Source: Paulinella micropora
Lineage: Eukaryota > Cercozoa > Imbricatea > Euglyphida
NCBI GenBank assembly: GCA_009731375.1
Contig: BJOX01000091.1
Location: 248,911-290,596 of the forward strand
Direction: 5' to 3'
Length of the DNA stretch: 41,686 nucleotides
This document shows, piece after piece, positions 30,453-40,760 of this stretch. Position numbers and translations under genes: made by a program. Below the pieces are notes generated by a model. That model searched no databases. It was not told the origin of the DNA and saw nothing but the letters and a program-made list of their open reading frames with translations. Each line of letters begins with the position of its first letter. Position 1 is the stretch's first letter.

Positions 30453-30847
30453 TTTGAGTAACCACTTGTACTCATTATGGGAACCTTTCCCGATCCCTTT
30501 CAGGATCAATGTGGATAACACCGGAGAGTCTCTTACCGCAGTATGCCACTGTAATAAATGGGAATACGCACTTTAATAATAAGGATAATAATAGAACTGA
30601 CACCGCGGCAAACTGCCACGTGCCGAGTCACGAAACTGACTAACTTAGATATCGGTAAGATATTGACTGCTACCGTCATGATGACTTTATCTGAGTTAAG
30701 TAAATAAAGACTGATGTGAATATGACTGTATAAGGATGTAATAGAAACCTTTCCACTCACTTTGGTAAAGTTGATTGTCCGGCTTATTGACAAACAAACT
30801 ACCTAAGTAACGGTAATTGTGACTACTAGAAATAGCTATGACCAACG
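30452..30847 (-). repeat. 5' LTR of element 3
   Basis: 396 bp copy of 22574-22947, followed by the TACGT target duplication at 30848-30852. Confidence 0.93.
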
Positions 30848-30891
30848 TACGTTTCAATTTCAATAATCCTTTTTCTCACGAGTCGGATTCT

Positions 30892-31810
30892 GGAGAGGGG
30901 GGATTGTTACCGTCCCATCATCAACGACAATATTTTCTTAGGAAGTTAATACAAGTTTAGAGTGTGATGAGATTAATATAACCGGTAGTTACGGTAAGTT
31001 TTAGTGAGAGTTTTGGTACAGTCTATTTTACAGTTAGTACCGGTCAGTGGTGGCATTGGTGGCCCAATGCCACTTTACCCTGTGTGGGTGGCTCTCCGTT
31101 TTGAAGCAATGACGTGAGGAGTCTACAACTACTATTGGCGGGATCTGTACTATAATTAAAGAGTTCTACTTTAACTTCTAGCTTGGAGCTGGGAAATAAG
31201 TCAACCGGGGACGCCTGGGAGACGAATAGACCGGCAGAGAGCACCTCAGTGCAGCTAACATCCTAAGGGTTGTGAGCCTTGCAGCGGGAAGCAACACCCA
31301 CAACGAACAGTTGTGTGGAAAGACGAAAGCGTCTACGGTCTGTGTTACACCCAAAAGTAACACAGCAAAAGGGAGTCCTTTTGCGTTGTGCTTCAACACC
31401 ACTGCGTAAAGCGTTGTGGCTGTACAGGGGTGGCGTTCGATAGCGTTCGAGCAGCCGACTGAGGATTAAGAGTGAGCCTTCTGGTCAGAAGGACATCAAC
31501 AGGAACGGTTTAGAGGTTTGGATCCACAAAACCTCAATCAAAGGCAAGCCCTGAATTCAGTTTAGGGGTGCTTGGTGCGCGCAGTGACTCTGGTGGGTGC
31601 AGGATAGCTACCTGCAATCGTTTTCAACCAGAACAGGCCTACTGCTGATTGCAGCTGGCAGGACATCTTCACAGCGGTGTAAGACTTAAAGGGTGGAACT
31701 GGTGGGGCTGAGTGCAGCCAACTACTAGACAGCGACAGAAGGACTGTAGCTACCTTACTGTGAACGTAAACAGCATTTCGACGAGTGGAAAACAAGGAAG
31801 TGACAAAACT
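30892..31810 (+). other. Candidate PPT/LTR and leader of element 4
   Basis: GGAGAGGGGGGAT at 30892-30904 directly precedes TGTTACCGTCCC, which looks like a PPT followed by an LTR start on the plus strand. GTAACA at 31357-31362 could close a 458-bp LTR (TGTTAC...GTAACA), though that GTAACA also belongs to a local hairpin. No second copy is in the window, so this is a guess. The leader to gag has no ORF. Confidence 0.35.
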
Positions 31811-33409
31811 GCAGATGACGTACCTTACTTCACCGGCAGGGAAGAATGGGACAACTTCTCACGCTGCCTGCACTAAGAGGCATTGAAAAGGAAGCTGGTG
31901 GGTGATTTTCAGGACGTCGCAGGGCACAAAATAGAAGTGCATCAGACCAATGTCAGTAAGATACTGATGAACGGGAAACAAGCACCGAAGTACATGACAA
32001 TGTGGGCAGCTCTGAACAAAGGACTGAAGAAGCAGGGGCTGTTAGCAAGTTTGGGAGTCCTAGGTGGGACAGACCTCTCTCAGGAAGAAGAAGAAGAGCC
32101 CGCTCAGTTTGTGGACGAGTCGGACGAGGAGTTGTATGAACAAACCCAACCAGCCAGTCCTGGTCGCAGGGCACCCCACCTGGACACAGCAGAGGACGAT
32201 TATGAGCAGGACTCTCTCCTACAACGAGAAAGCTCATCACGGAAGTACCGAGAGTCCGACAAAGGGGAACGTAAGGCTGGCAAGTTCCCTGAGGGGCAAA
32301 GTGGGACCGGCAGTCAGAGTTTTTCCCAGCCAGCCAGACCAGCACAGTCAGTCCCAGTGGCAGCCAGTGCACCTGCAACGCTGGCACAGCAGCAGGAGCA
32401 ACGAGTCATGATGGTCAGTTATGATGAGGGGCTGGAGGTGGTGGTGAAAGGCCAGAGGGTGCAGTTATTCAATCTCATCTACACCCACCTGAGGGGTGAG
32501 GCACGAACACTGGTAACAGACTTAGTGCAGGATGGGGCACCCAACTTCGGGCAGCAAACAAACCAAATGTGGGCCAGGTTGAAGGAGAGGTATGGGAAAC
32601 AAAACCCCATCGACTTGTTAGACAAGCATAGGAAGCTAATAAGGTGGGAGTTTAAATCGTCTGAGCAGTATGAGTCTCAGATAGCCAAGTTTGAGAAGAT
32701 CAGGGCTGAGTTAGCAGCCAAGGGTCATCATCCCAACGATCTAGCCTTTGAGCAAGTACTAAGGGATGCCTTAGTAGGTCCCGACTTAAGGGACAAGGAG
32801 GTGACCAAAGATTGGAAGATGTGTGTGCAAGTAGCCGACTTCGAGAAGAAGAGGGAAGTTTGGGATGTGCACCGCTGGTGGGATGAGATAAAGAAGAAGG
32901 CAAAGGATGTCGACCTCACCAAAGAGAGAGAGAGAGCTGCTAACAAGAGGGACAAAGCAAATGCAGCTAAAGGCACAGGCAAAAAGGACCCCACTAAGAC
33001 AGCGTGCGCCTACTTCAAAAAGGGCAACTGTAAGAAGGGGAGTGCCTGCCAGTACGTTCATCTGGCTCAGGACGTGAAGGGGGTTTGCTTTATCTTCCAG
33101 GATAAGGGAGATTGTAAGTATGGGGCAAAATGCAAGTTCTCCCACTCCGGGGAGGCCACCAAGGGTGGTGGGGGCAGAGGTACCGGTCGTGGTGGTAGGA
33201 CCCAGAAGGGCAACCGTGGGCGTGGGGACAAGGGCAAGGGCGAAGGGAAGGAAGAGAAAACCTGCTTCAACTGCAAGGTGAAGGGGCACTATGCCTCCAA
33301 CTGTAAGAAGCCCTGTTTACGATGTGGGATCCCCTCACTAAGTCTCCCAGTGGCCCAGACGGCGGCGAAGAACCCGGTGCTGCAGCTAAGGCGAAAGCCG
33401 ACATGGTGA
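31811..33409 (+). pseudogene. Gag of element 4 with two CCCH fingers and a CCHC knuckle
   Basis: The gag frame is visible from about 31811 (DDVPYFTGREEWDNFSRCLH), is broken by TAA at 31874-31876 and continues from 31883 for 508 codons. The segment LFNLIYTHLRGEARTLVTDL and YGKQNPIDLLDKHRKLIRWE is the gag core (UBN2-like). Zinc motifs, numbered from the codon at 31883: Cys-x7-Cys-x5-Cys-x3-His at about 375 (CAYFKKGNC...H), Cys-x8-Cys-x5-Cys-x3-His at about 402 (CFIFQDKGDC...H), a Gly/Arg-rich linker, then CCHC at about 461 (CFNCKVKGHYASNC). After KKPCLRCG the frame is lost and the sequence continues in the next ORF, consistent with a one-base loss in the G run at about 33327. Element class (copia-like) is inferred from the gag core only; no pol remains. 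Confidence 0.75.
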
Positions 33410-35530
33410 AAAAGCTGGTCCCCGGGGTGGAGAGTGACGACAGCGAGGCAGAGGAGGTAGAGCTCACCAAAGCTCTAAGCCTCCCAGCAAAGAGAAGGAG
33501 AGGCAAAGCCTGCATGTTAAAGGCAATGGGAGTTGGTAGCCCTGTTACTAGAGTAAGGGGGAGCGTGCCCACACCTGAAAGGTGTGCGAGTGTGCCCCTA
33601 CCTGAAAGTAGTACAGAGACAAGTCATAGCGACCAACAACAACAACGCCACGAGAGATTAATGTTCCCGGACGTGGAGAGATGGGACGAGTTTCAAACCT
33701 ACGTCACTGACCTATCTAGGTCGGTTGAGCCGGAGCTCCCCCGGAGCCCCTACGCCGTCGACGACGTGGTGGGGCGGAAGGAGCAACGACGGACTACGGA
33801 GGGGAAGGTAAGTGAAGACCTGGCCGAGAGTGCGAAGGAGATCCCAGGGCACGCCGCAAGCCAGGTTAGTAGCTTACTAGAACCTCAGGTAGGGCCGGAG
33901 GACGAACCACCGGAGATGGTGTCGTCGGATGAGGAGCTGACGAGCGAGGACGAGGACGAACCTGCGCCTATGCTAGCTCCGGACATGGACCTCTTAGAGA
34001 GGTGGGAAGCCAGGGCGAGGAGTCGCCTGGTACACGATGGCCGAAGGGACATGGTGCCGGGCTTAGCCCCGAATCTACTAACCTTCATCGATGATGCCTA
34101 TGTGCATCTGGCGGTTCAGAGACCCACGAGCATCTACATGGCCATCGAGGAGCAGATGAACCGGAGATACTTCATGCAGCTCGCAGGGTTGATACCCTTA
34201 CGTCCGGCAGTAACTACTTCGCCTGACAAGCGAAGCCCGGCGGTAGAACAAAAGAGCAAGCCCGACCCTTTGGGTAAGGCATATATGGTGAAAGGGAGGG
34301 GTAGTAGGAAAGGGAGCAGATCCGGATCGGTGCCGAGATCTCCCATCAACCCCAATAACGGGCGACCATTGTCCGGAACCCTAGACCATGGACCTGAGGC
34401 TTACGCCGAGCCGCCGCCGGGGCTGCGACATCCTAGTGATGAAGACGAGAGCGAGATAAAGAACCAACAGAGGGGCCGTTGTCACGGCTGGGGACAAAGC
34501 AGAACCCGGTGCACGTATGACCGGAGCATGATAACGGACGCCAAGTTCGAGAGTCAGCGAGCGGCAGCAGCCGGCTTGCTAGAAGGGGACGGGAAGTTCT
34601 GCTATAACCATATGGACCGACGGCTGGAGTACGAGACGCATGAGGCGATACGGGCAATGTCGCGCGAATGGGCGCTACTACCGGGGTTTCAGCTGGTCAT
34701 CGCGATGGAGCGAGCGGGACTGGGAAGTCGCATCGGGCGGGCTGTGCCTGATAAGATGGTGGAAGATTTAACCCGGCAGGAAGCCAACAACAGGAAGGTA
34801 CCTTGGGATAGGTCCCTAGTGCCGTTTATCTTCACCATACTACGAGACCCGCATACCGGGCAGCTGGAAAACTTCCTGGTGAACCGTCTACCCCTAGTGT
34901 GGGAGCAGTCGGGAATACCGAGGAACCGGAAGGTGTACCGGGAGGATGTGCCGTACCGGACAACCTTGGAAGCCGCCAAGCAGTACAAACTAATGGCGGT
35001 AGAGACGCCAGGCCGACAGTTTGATACCGACCTGAAGCTCATAGACTGGCTACAAGACCGCGGGCCAATTACGCCGGTCATAACGCGTGTGAGGGGTTTC
35101 AGCTTCGCTACACGAAGCATACCGCGACCAGCGCCAACGGCAGCCGAGGGTACGGAACCGGAAAAGAGAGACAAACCACCTTCGGCGAAGGCGGCGAAGC
35201 CGGGAGGCGCAACAACAGCAGGCCGGAGCACAGGTGTATCCGGCGGGAGCCCGATAAAGAAGGAATCGGGGGCTACAACAACGAGGACGGGGCCGAGTAC
35301 CCCGACAAAAGGGGCACAAACCTCGCGAACGTCGGGAGCCTCCAGCAGCAGCGGTGGGTTACCACCGAGCCCAGGGCATAGCACCCCAACGCGGGGAACT
35401 GCAGCCTCGAGCAGCAGTGGGGCGACCACAGTGAAAGCACAAGTGCCGGCGAGCGTAGACTGGGACGCAGTGAACGCGCACGCCGCCGCAGTAGATGCGG
35501 AGTGGCGAAGACGCCGAGCCGCGGCAGTCG
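33322..35530 (+). CDS. Long gag-like continuation of element 4, unknown domain, truncated
   Basis: About 735 codons up to the junction (formally open to 35664). It overlaps the gag end and begins with PLTKSPSGPDGGEEPG in register with the zinc knuckle, so it probably belongs to the same polyprotein. First third: acidic, disordered. About 225-330: helical segment (DMDLLERWEARARSRL, FIDDAYVHLAVQRPTS). About 387-430: Cys-x9-Cys (CHGWGQSRTRC) and FCYNH, the same spacing as in element 3. About 430-600: structured region (VPWDRSLVPFIFTILRDP, FDTDLKLIDWLQDRG) that I do not recognise. C-terminus: Pro/Ser/Thr/Gly-rich. No protease, integrase or RT follows. The last 45 codons read antisense into the fibre gene and are not part of this protein. 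Confidence 0.6.
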
Positions 35531-35560
35531 TGAGTCGACCGTGGTCGAAGTGCTCTGGGT
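35490..35560. other. Junction between retroelement and virus-like DNA
   Basis: To the left the plus strand codes element 4; to the right the minus strand codes the fibre protein. Both frames lose sense on crossing this point. No LTR, target duplication or N gap marks it. Confidence 0.65.
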
Positions 35561-38500
35561 CACCATCTGTCCCGCAGAAGTCAGGCTCAGAACGGCGGTC
35601 TGGGCCGGCGTGGAGGCCGGCAACAACGAGCTGGCCGCAAGCTGGCCCGCCGAGTCCAGCGTGACCAGCGACGTTGAGCCGGGCAGGCTAGCAGGCACTC
35701 TGACAGACGAGGCGGCTAGCTGCCCCCCGCTAGACAAGGAGACGAAGGACGTGTTGGACGGCAACGCGCTGGGCAGACTCAGCGCGACCGACCCGGTGCT
35801 CGCGATCGTGGAGGTGCCGATCGTCAGCGGCGACGTGTGTGCGTGCGACTCCGGGGTCGAGCCGAACACGATATAACCATCAGCGTCGATCGCGAATGCC
35901 TGTTTCCCTGTCCAAAACCTGGGCTTGATCTCCGCGATGCGTATATAACCATTCCCGCCTACGGGGACATAGAGCGACTCTATGACAAAGCGGTAGACTT
36001 TGTAGTAGCCCTGGCTAGTAAGAGTGAAAGTCCTGTAAAGCTCGGAGACTAGCCAAGTAGGCATGTCGCTGCCGGAGCGGTACAGCTCTGTCCAGCTACT
36101 GGGAGTAGCGGACGCTTCGTTAGAGCCGAACACCGCTATCCGCCGGGGCCAAGTAGACCACTGGTTGACCTCGGCCAGGCGCGGATACCAGTCAAAGTCC
36201 TTCAGGCGCATGCTAGTCCCGTCCACGAGACGCAGCTGAAACCAATCTCCCTGTACCCCGTTAGTTGACTGCACAGTGTAACCGAGACCAGTGAGCGATG
36301 CAGTGTAGACTCCGCTGCTGTTGTAAAATATCTTGCCTAAAAAGCCCGTGTCACCTGTGGTAATATTGTCAAACATTCTCCACGGCTGCCAAGTATCGCC
36401 ATAACCTGTTTCATAAGCATAGGCTGACACGGACCAGGTGGCGCTGTTAGACGAGGTGTTGCTCCAGACAGGGAACGAGTACGGCGTTAACGAGGTCGCG
36501 GCGCCCGTGCCCGAGTCGCCGCTGCTGTCCAGCGTGACCAGGGCCGTCTGTCCGGCAGAGGGCAGAGACACTGGCAGCTTCAGCGCAGAAGCACTTAGCA
36601 GGTCCGCGTAGGCCTTGTTGGCAGCGTCAGTGCTGACGAGCGGCGCCGCTATGTTCTTGATCGCGGGGCACGACGTGTAGTCAAAGCCAAAGTGGTTGAT
36701 TCCGCACCAGCTAGAACTCCCTCCTGCCTTGATAGTAGCAACCACGATGGCCACGTACCGGGCGGCCCTGGCGGTGTCGGTCGGCGCGAGAGTGATGGCA
36801 TTGCCATCGACAAAGGTGTACGAGCTAGTGTGCCACAGCGTCCAGGTAGTGCCGTCTAACGACGTGCCCACCTGCCATGTCTTTGGCGATTTATCCAGAC
36901 CGCTGGACTGGGCTTGCAGGTAGTACTGTTGCAGGACGACCCCAGTNNNNNNNNNNCTAGCTGGAGCCACTCTCCGGGGTACACTACACCCGAAAACGTC
37001 TTGCTGGAACTGGAAGTGTAGGCGCCGCTCGTGGCATTGTATGTACTAGTGTTGCTCTGCCAGGAAAAGTTTGAGCCTGTGTTGAAGCCGTCGTACGCGT
37101 TGCCGTTCCCGGAAGTGGACGCACTCGCGACCAGGCCGTTCCAGCTGTTACTCGCCATGCTGTCGGGCTTCTTCACGTACGAAATGGCTACAAGGCTCAG
37201 ACCATGAGAGATGGCCTGGTCCCCGTACAACAGCGCGCCGTCGGAGCCCAGCGACACCAAGCTAGTACTGCTTGGTAGTGCGGTCGGCAGCTTGAGTGCA
37301 GAGGTGCCGGACGCCGGAGCGGAAAGGGTGCTGGTGCCTCCAGCCCCGCTGAGTGACAGCGAGCTAGCAGCCCCTGTCGCGAGCTGGCCACCAGAGTCGA
37401 GCGTCACTAGCAAAGTGCTGCCAGGCAAAGACACGGGCACCTTGAGCGCAGAGGCGTTCAGCTGCCCCGCAGAGGTCAGCGACGTCAGCGAAGTGCTGGC
37501 GGGCAGCGCACTGGGCAAGCTCAGCGCAACCGTCCCCGTGCTCGCGATCGTGCTGGTACCAATCGTCAGTGGCGACGTGTGTGTGTGCCCGTCTACGTAG
37601 GCCTTGTTGGTGGCGTCCGTGCTGACGAGCGGCACCGCTATGTTCTTGATCGCAGGATACACAGTGTAGTCGAAACCAAAGTGTACGACTGAGCAATAGC
37701 GGGATGTTCCTCCTCCCCCCTTTATGGAAGCAACCACGATGGCCACATACCGGGCGACCCTGGCAGTGTCGGCCGGCGTAAAGGTGACGGAACTTCCGTC
37801 AACAAAGGTGTACGAGCCAGTGTGCCAGAGCGTCCAGGTAGTGCCGTCTGTCGACGTGCCCACTTGCCAGGTCTTCGGCGATCTACCCAGGATACTAGTG
37901 TAGCTTTGCAGGCAGTACTGTTGCAGGACAACTCCGGTGCCAAAATCCAGTTGGAGCCACTCGCCAGGGTACGCTACACCCGAAAACGTTCTGCTGACAT
38001 TGGAAAGGTAGGCGCCGCTCGTAGTATTGTAGGTATCAGTGTTGCTCTGCCAGGCGTCTATCCCCGTATTGAAGGCATCGAAAGCAGCGCCGTTCCCTGA
38101 AGTGGACGCGCTCGCGACCAGGCCGTTCCAGCTGTTGCTCGTCATGCTGTCGGGCTTCTTCACATACGAAGTGGCTACAAAGCTCAGACCATGATAGATG
38201 GCCTGGTCCCCGTGCAGCAGCGTGCCGTTGGAGCCCAGTGACACCAAGCTGGTGCTGGCTGGCAGCGAGCTCGGCAGCGAGAAATTGCTTTGGGACATTT
38301 CGTACGTGCTCGGGTTGTACTGCAGCACCATCTGGCCTGAACCGCTCGCTTGGCCCGACCTCACCGGCCTGATGGTAGTCGAACCAGCTGTGCTAACATT
38401 CATGTCCGCACCGCTCGCGTTCAGCACGATCGCGTTTGTTGCAGGTACCGATAGGGCGTTATCGCACCCACCAATCGCAATGCTGTCCGCCCCCAACACG

Positions 38501-40170
38501 GCGCCCGCATGTGACCCGATAGCTACGGACCGCGCTCCTTGGTTTGTGGTGCCCGCATAATATCCTATCGCCACGGATCGCGCCCCTTGGTTGGTATTGC
38601 CCGCCGTCGCGCCTATCGCTACGGCGTTGTCGCCTTGATTCTCGTTTCCGGTAGTATCTCCCACTGCGACAGCGCCCGAGCCTTGCGTAACCATCCCGGT
38701 ATAATCGCCTATCGCTATGCTGGCTGCCCCTTGCTTCATGTCCCCGCCAGCCAGGTAGCCTATAGCGAGCGCGCCGCTAGCCTGTCGGAGGAGATCCTCG
38801 ATCGTCTTGGTGTTGATCACGCCCGTTTCCTTCACCAGTATGCCGCTAGTGACGGGCATGGGCAAGAAGTCGCCCTCCGCGTAGCTCATTGCCCCGTCCG
38901 CTCCGGCCGCCAACAGCTTCGTACTTGCAGGAAGCGAGGCCGGCAGCTTGAGTGCACAAGAACCACTGGAAGGAGCCGAAAGAGTGCTGTTGCCGCCAGC
39001 CCCTGTCAACGTGAGCGTCGACAAGTTCACGAGGTTAGCCAGCGAGGTCCCGTGCGGGTTGTTGGTAGCAGTCAAATGGCTGCTCAGACCAGTCACGCCG
39101 TCTGGATCGACCGTCACCAGCTGCGCGGTCGAGGCGGGCAGGGGGTTAGGCAGCCTCGCGAGAGTGTCAGGGATCGTCGTAACCGTAAAATCGGTGTCCA
39201 TGAACACGATCGCGCCATTACCGCTAGGAGCCAAAGACGGCTGCTTGAGCGTCCTGTCCTTGACCGCAAATATAGACCCGTCTGGGTCCATAGTCACGAT
39301 GCAATCGTCTTGGGTAGGCATGATCGACGGGAACTTCACCGCCCCTGCCACCTGGTGGTCGACGTACGCCTTGGGCGCCAGCTGCGAGGCCTTGGTAGGG
39401 TAACTAGTGTTCTCGATGCAGCCGGCATTGTATAGCTGGTAGTCAAAGGCCAGGCTCCGCATGTACCAGACCCCCGCCCCGTTGTTTTTGGTGCAGATTA
39501 CGCGCAGGTACCTGGCGTAATCGGCCGCGGTCGCAGGCTTGAACGTGCGCAGGCTGTCGCCGACAAAGGTCTGGGCCGTCTGGCTGTCCCAAGTGAACCA
39601 CCGGCTGCCGTCCGCGCTATAAGCGACTACCCAGTCTCTGGGCGCGGTAATAGCACCCGCAGACGTGAAGTGGTAAGCAGTGACTTTGGCGTGCTGGCCT
39701 AGATCGAGCTGGAGCCACGCGCCAGGCACAGGGAGATTATCGACCACCGTCTCGATCATGGCAGTGTAGTTGTTGCCGCTGTAGCTGTCGGGAGCAGTGG
39801 TGCCCCACAAGGTCGAGAAGTCGCTGTCAAAGGCCAGGTAGGCCTGGGCGGAATTGCTAGAGGCCGAGGCCGCAAAGCCAGCGGAGCTGTTAGAAGTCAT
39901 CCCGGCTGGCTGGTTAGTTTTCGCTTCGGTATCCAGCGTCAAGGTAATCAGGTCCGCTAGATCCACCAAGTGCGGGTTTCCGGACGTTGTCAGCCTGTGT
40001 GCGGTATTGAGCGCTACCGCGTCGTTCGCGGCCACTCCGCCCGCTGCCCATCTCACACCCCCGTCGCCGTCCGAAACAAGGACGTCGCCACTCTGTCCGT
40101 CGACCGGTAGCACAAAGTCGTCGGTCGCACCGTCGAGGCGCCGCCGCTTGTACGACCTCGCAACTTCCAT
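35530..40170 (-). CDS. Giant-virus-like fibre protein with discoidin-like domains and AIG head repeats, 3'-truncated
   Basis: Starts at ATG 40168-40170 and runs for more than 1500 residues, across a 10-N gap (36947-36956) that shifts the frame, to the junction. Order: basic N-terminus (SYKRRRLDG) and DFVLPVDGQSGDVL; fibre-like segments with SGNPHLVDLADL and TNNPHGTSLANL; discoidin (F5/8 C-like) domain about 86-250 (GAWLQLDLGQHAKVTAYHF); YadA-like head repeats about 462-627 (SVAIGYYAGTTNQGARSVAI, then NAIVLNASGADMN and MVLQYNPSTYEM); discoidin domains about 660-840, about 990-1170 and about 1228-1415. Between them are 'LPASTSLVSL.S.G.L' repeats of about 25 residues. This repeat set and the NAIVLNA...YN closing segment are typical of Nucleocytoviricota surface/fibre proteins (established knowledge). 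Role inferred: glycan-binding virion fibre. A phage tail fibre is a less likely alternative. Confidence 0.8.
36600..38280 (-). repeat. Tandem duplication of about 0.99 kb inside the fibre gene
   Basis: About 36612-37290 and 37601-38280 align at an offset of about 988 bp. Both contain GCCTTGTTGG near one end and ATGGCCTGGTCCCCGT near the other, with many substitutions between copies. It encodes two discoidin modules (about 660-840 and 990-1170). Confidence 0.85.
36947..36956. other. 10-N gap inside the fibre gene
   Basis: N run inside a duplicated module, where the two repeat copies may have confused assembly. It causes the apparent frame change. Confidence 0.99.
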
Positions 40171-40214
40171 TTGTTGCTGATTAAATAATATAACAAGAGG
40201 AGAAGTTTTTTTAA
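40171..40214 (-). promoter_or_regulatory. AT-rich intergenic promoter region of the fibre gene
   Basis: 44 bp. The element strand reads AATTAAAAAAACTTCTCC and then GTTATATTATTTAATC just before the ATG. It resembles the short AT-rich late/early promoters of giant viruses; no exact family motif is claimed. Confidence 0.45.
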
Positions 40215-40433
40215 TTAGTTTACAGGATCTCGTCTAGAAAATTGTCGACGAAGCGCATGCGTTCTTCCGTCTCCGCCGGGGACGTCGCGAGCGGGGTTGA
40301 TGCAGGCGCCGTCGCCGTAAGGGCGGCACACGAGCGAGGCCAAGTCCCGAGGATCCCCTTTTTTACAAGTCCCGGACCAGTAGAGCTGGCCTTCGAAAAA
40401 GCAGGCGCCACAGGTAGGGCAAACGGCCAGCAT
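40215..40433 (-). CDS. Small Cys-rich protein, zinc-ribbon-like, unknown
   Basis: 72 residues from ATG 40431-40433. CPTCGACFFEGQLYWSGTC, then VCRPYGDGACINPARDVP: five to six Cys in pairs, suggesting a metal-binding fold. The last 20 residues are basic and atypical, whereas an alternative frame from about 40280 ends MRFVDNFLDEIL, more protein-like. A one-base error or mutation near 40280-40290 is possible. Same strand as its neighbours, separated by 44-48 bp. Confidence 0.5.
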   Translation of the reverse strand: MLAVCPTCGACFFEGQLYWSGTCKKGDPRDLASLVCRPYGDGACINPARDVPGGDGRTHALRRQFSRRDPVN

Positions 40434-40481
40434 TTCGGAACACTATAATAATATTAAAACAGAGAATAAAAAAAAATCAAT
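40434..40481 (-). promoter_or_regulatory. AT-rich intergenic region
   Basis: 48 bp; the gene strand reads TTGATTTTTTTTTATTC and then TTTTAATATTATTATAG before the ATG. Like 40171-40214, it follows a stop codon within CTAATTAA. Confidence 0.45.
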
Positions 40482-40760
40482 TTAATTAGCCAAAACGCTA
40501 CGTCTCTTCTCGTCCACTAACTGGAAAAACTCATAGAGGCGTTTGCTGAACTTTTTCTCCTCGTCCTTCCAATACTTGTCCTTGCACTTGCGGATGGAGG
40601 CAACCGTTCTGCGGAACCTCCTCCCTTGCCTAGAGGTTTCGGGCTGAGGCAAATCAGCCGCAATGACCCATTCACTCTCCGTCGGGTCGGCGCGACCGAT
40701 GCCCGGCGCATAAAAGGTGCTCCTTAGTAATAGCGCGCGATTGTACAAAACTTCCGCAGG
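40482..40760 (-). CDS. C-terminal part of the neighbouring gene or separate small ORF, unknown
   Basis: The frame opens at about 40760 and ends in TAA at 40482. It has no ATG; it reads PAEVLYNRALLLRSTFYAPG, then KCKDKYWKDEEKKFSKRLYE. With no ATG and a protein-like beginning that overlaps the end of the next gene, it is most simply the continuation of that gene after a frame break near 40755. Confidence 0.5.
   Translation of the reverse strand, partial: PAEVLYNRALLLRSTFYAPGIGRADPTESEWVIAADLPQPETSRQGRRFRRTVASIRKCKDKYWKDEEKKFSKRLYEFFQLVDEKRRSVLAN

Larger units (their letters stand above)
22574..30847 (-). mobile_element. Ty1/copia LTR retrotransposon (element 3), decayed
   Basis: Two LTRs (22574-22947, 30452-30847) enclose minus-strand gag, protease, integrase, RT and RNase H in copia order. 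Flanks carry TACGT on both sides (22569-22573, 30848-30852), exactly at the limits of LTR similarity. With this boundary the LTR begins CGTTGG and ends CAAAG on the element strand, rather than TG...CA; a nested TG...CA reading (22577-22944) is possible but loses the target duplication. Coding is interrupted by in-frame TAA, TAA and TAG codons and frame breaks. Confidence 0.93.

Noticed and set aside
24120-31880. Reassigned TAA/TAG as Gln, because in-frame stops in elements 3 and 4 are TAA, TAA, TAG and TAA
   Set aside because: Element 1 pol (1291 codons) and the fibre gene have no internal TAA or TAG, so these stops are mutations in old elements.
34689-35429. 246-codon minus-strand ORF
   Set aside because: Antisense of element 4, no motif; it does not connect in frame to the fibre gene.
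38198-39435. Plus-strand ORFs up to 298 codons opposite the fibre gene
   Set aside because: GC-rich antisense frames; the minus frame has clear domains and a proper ATG.
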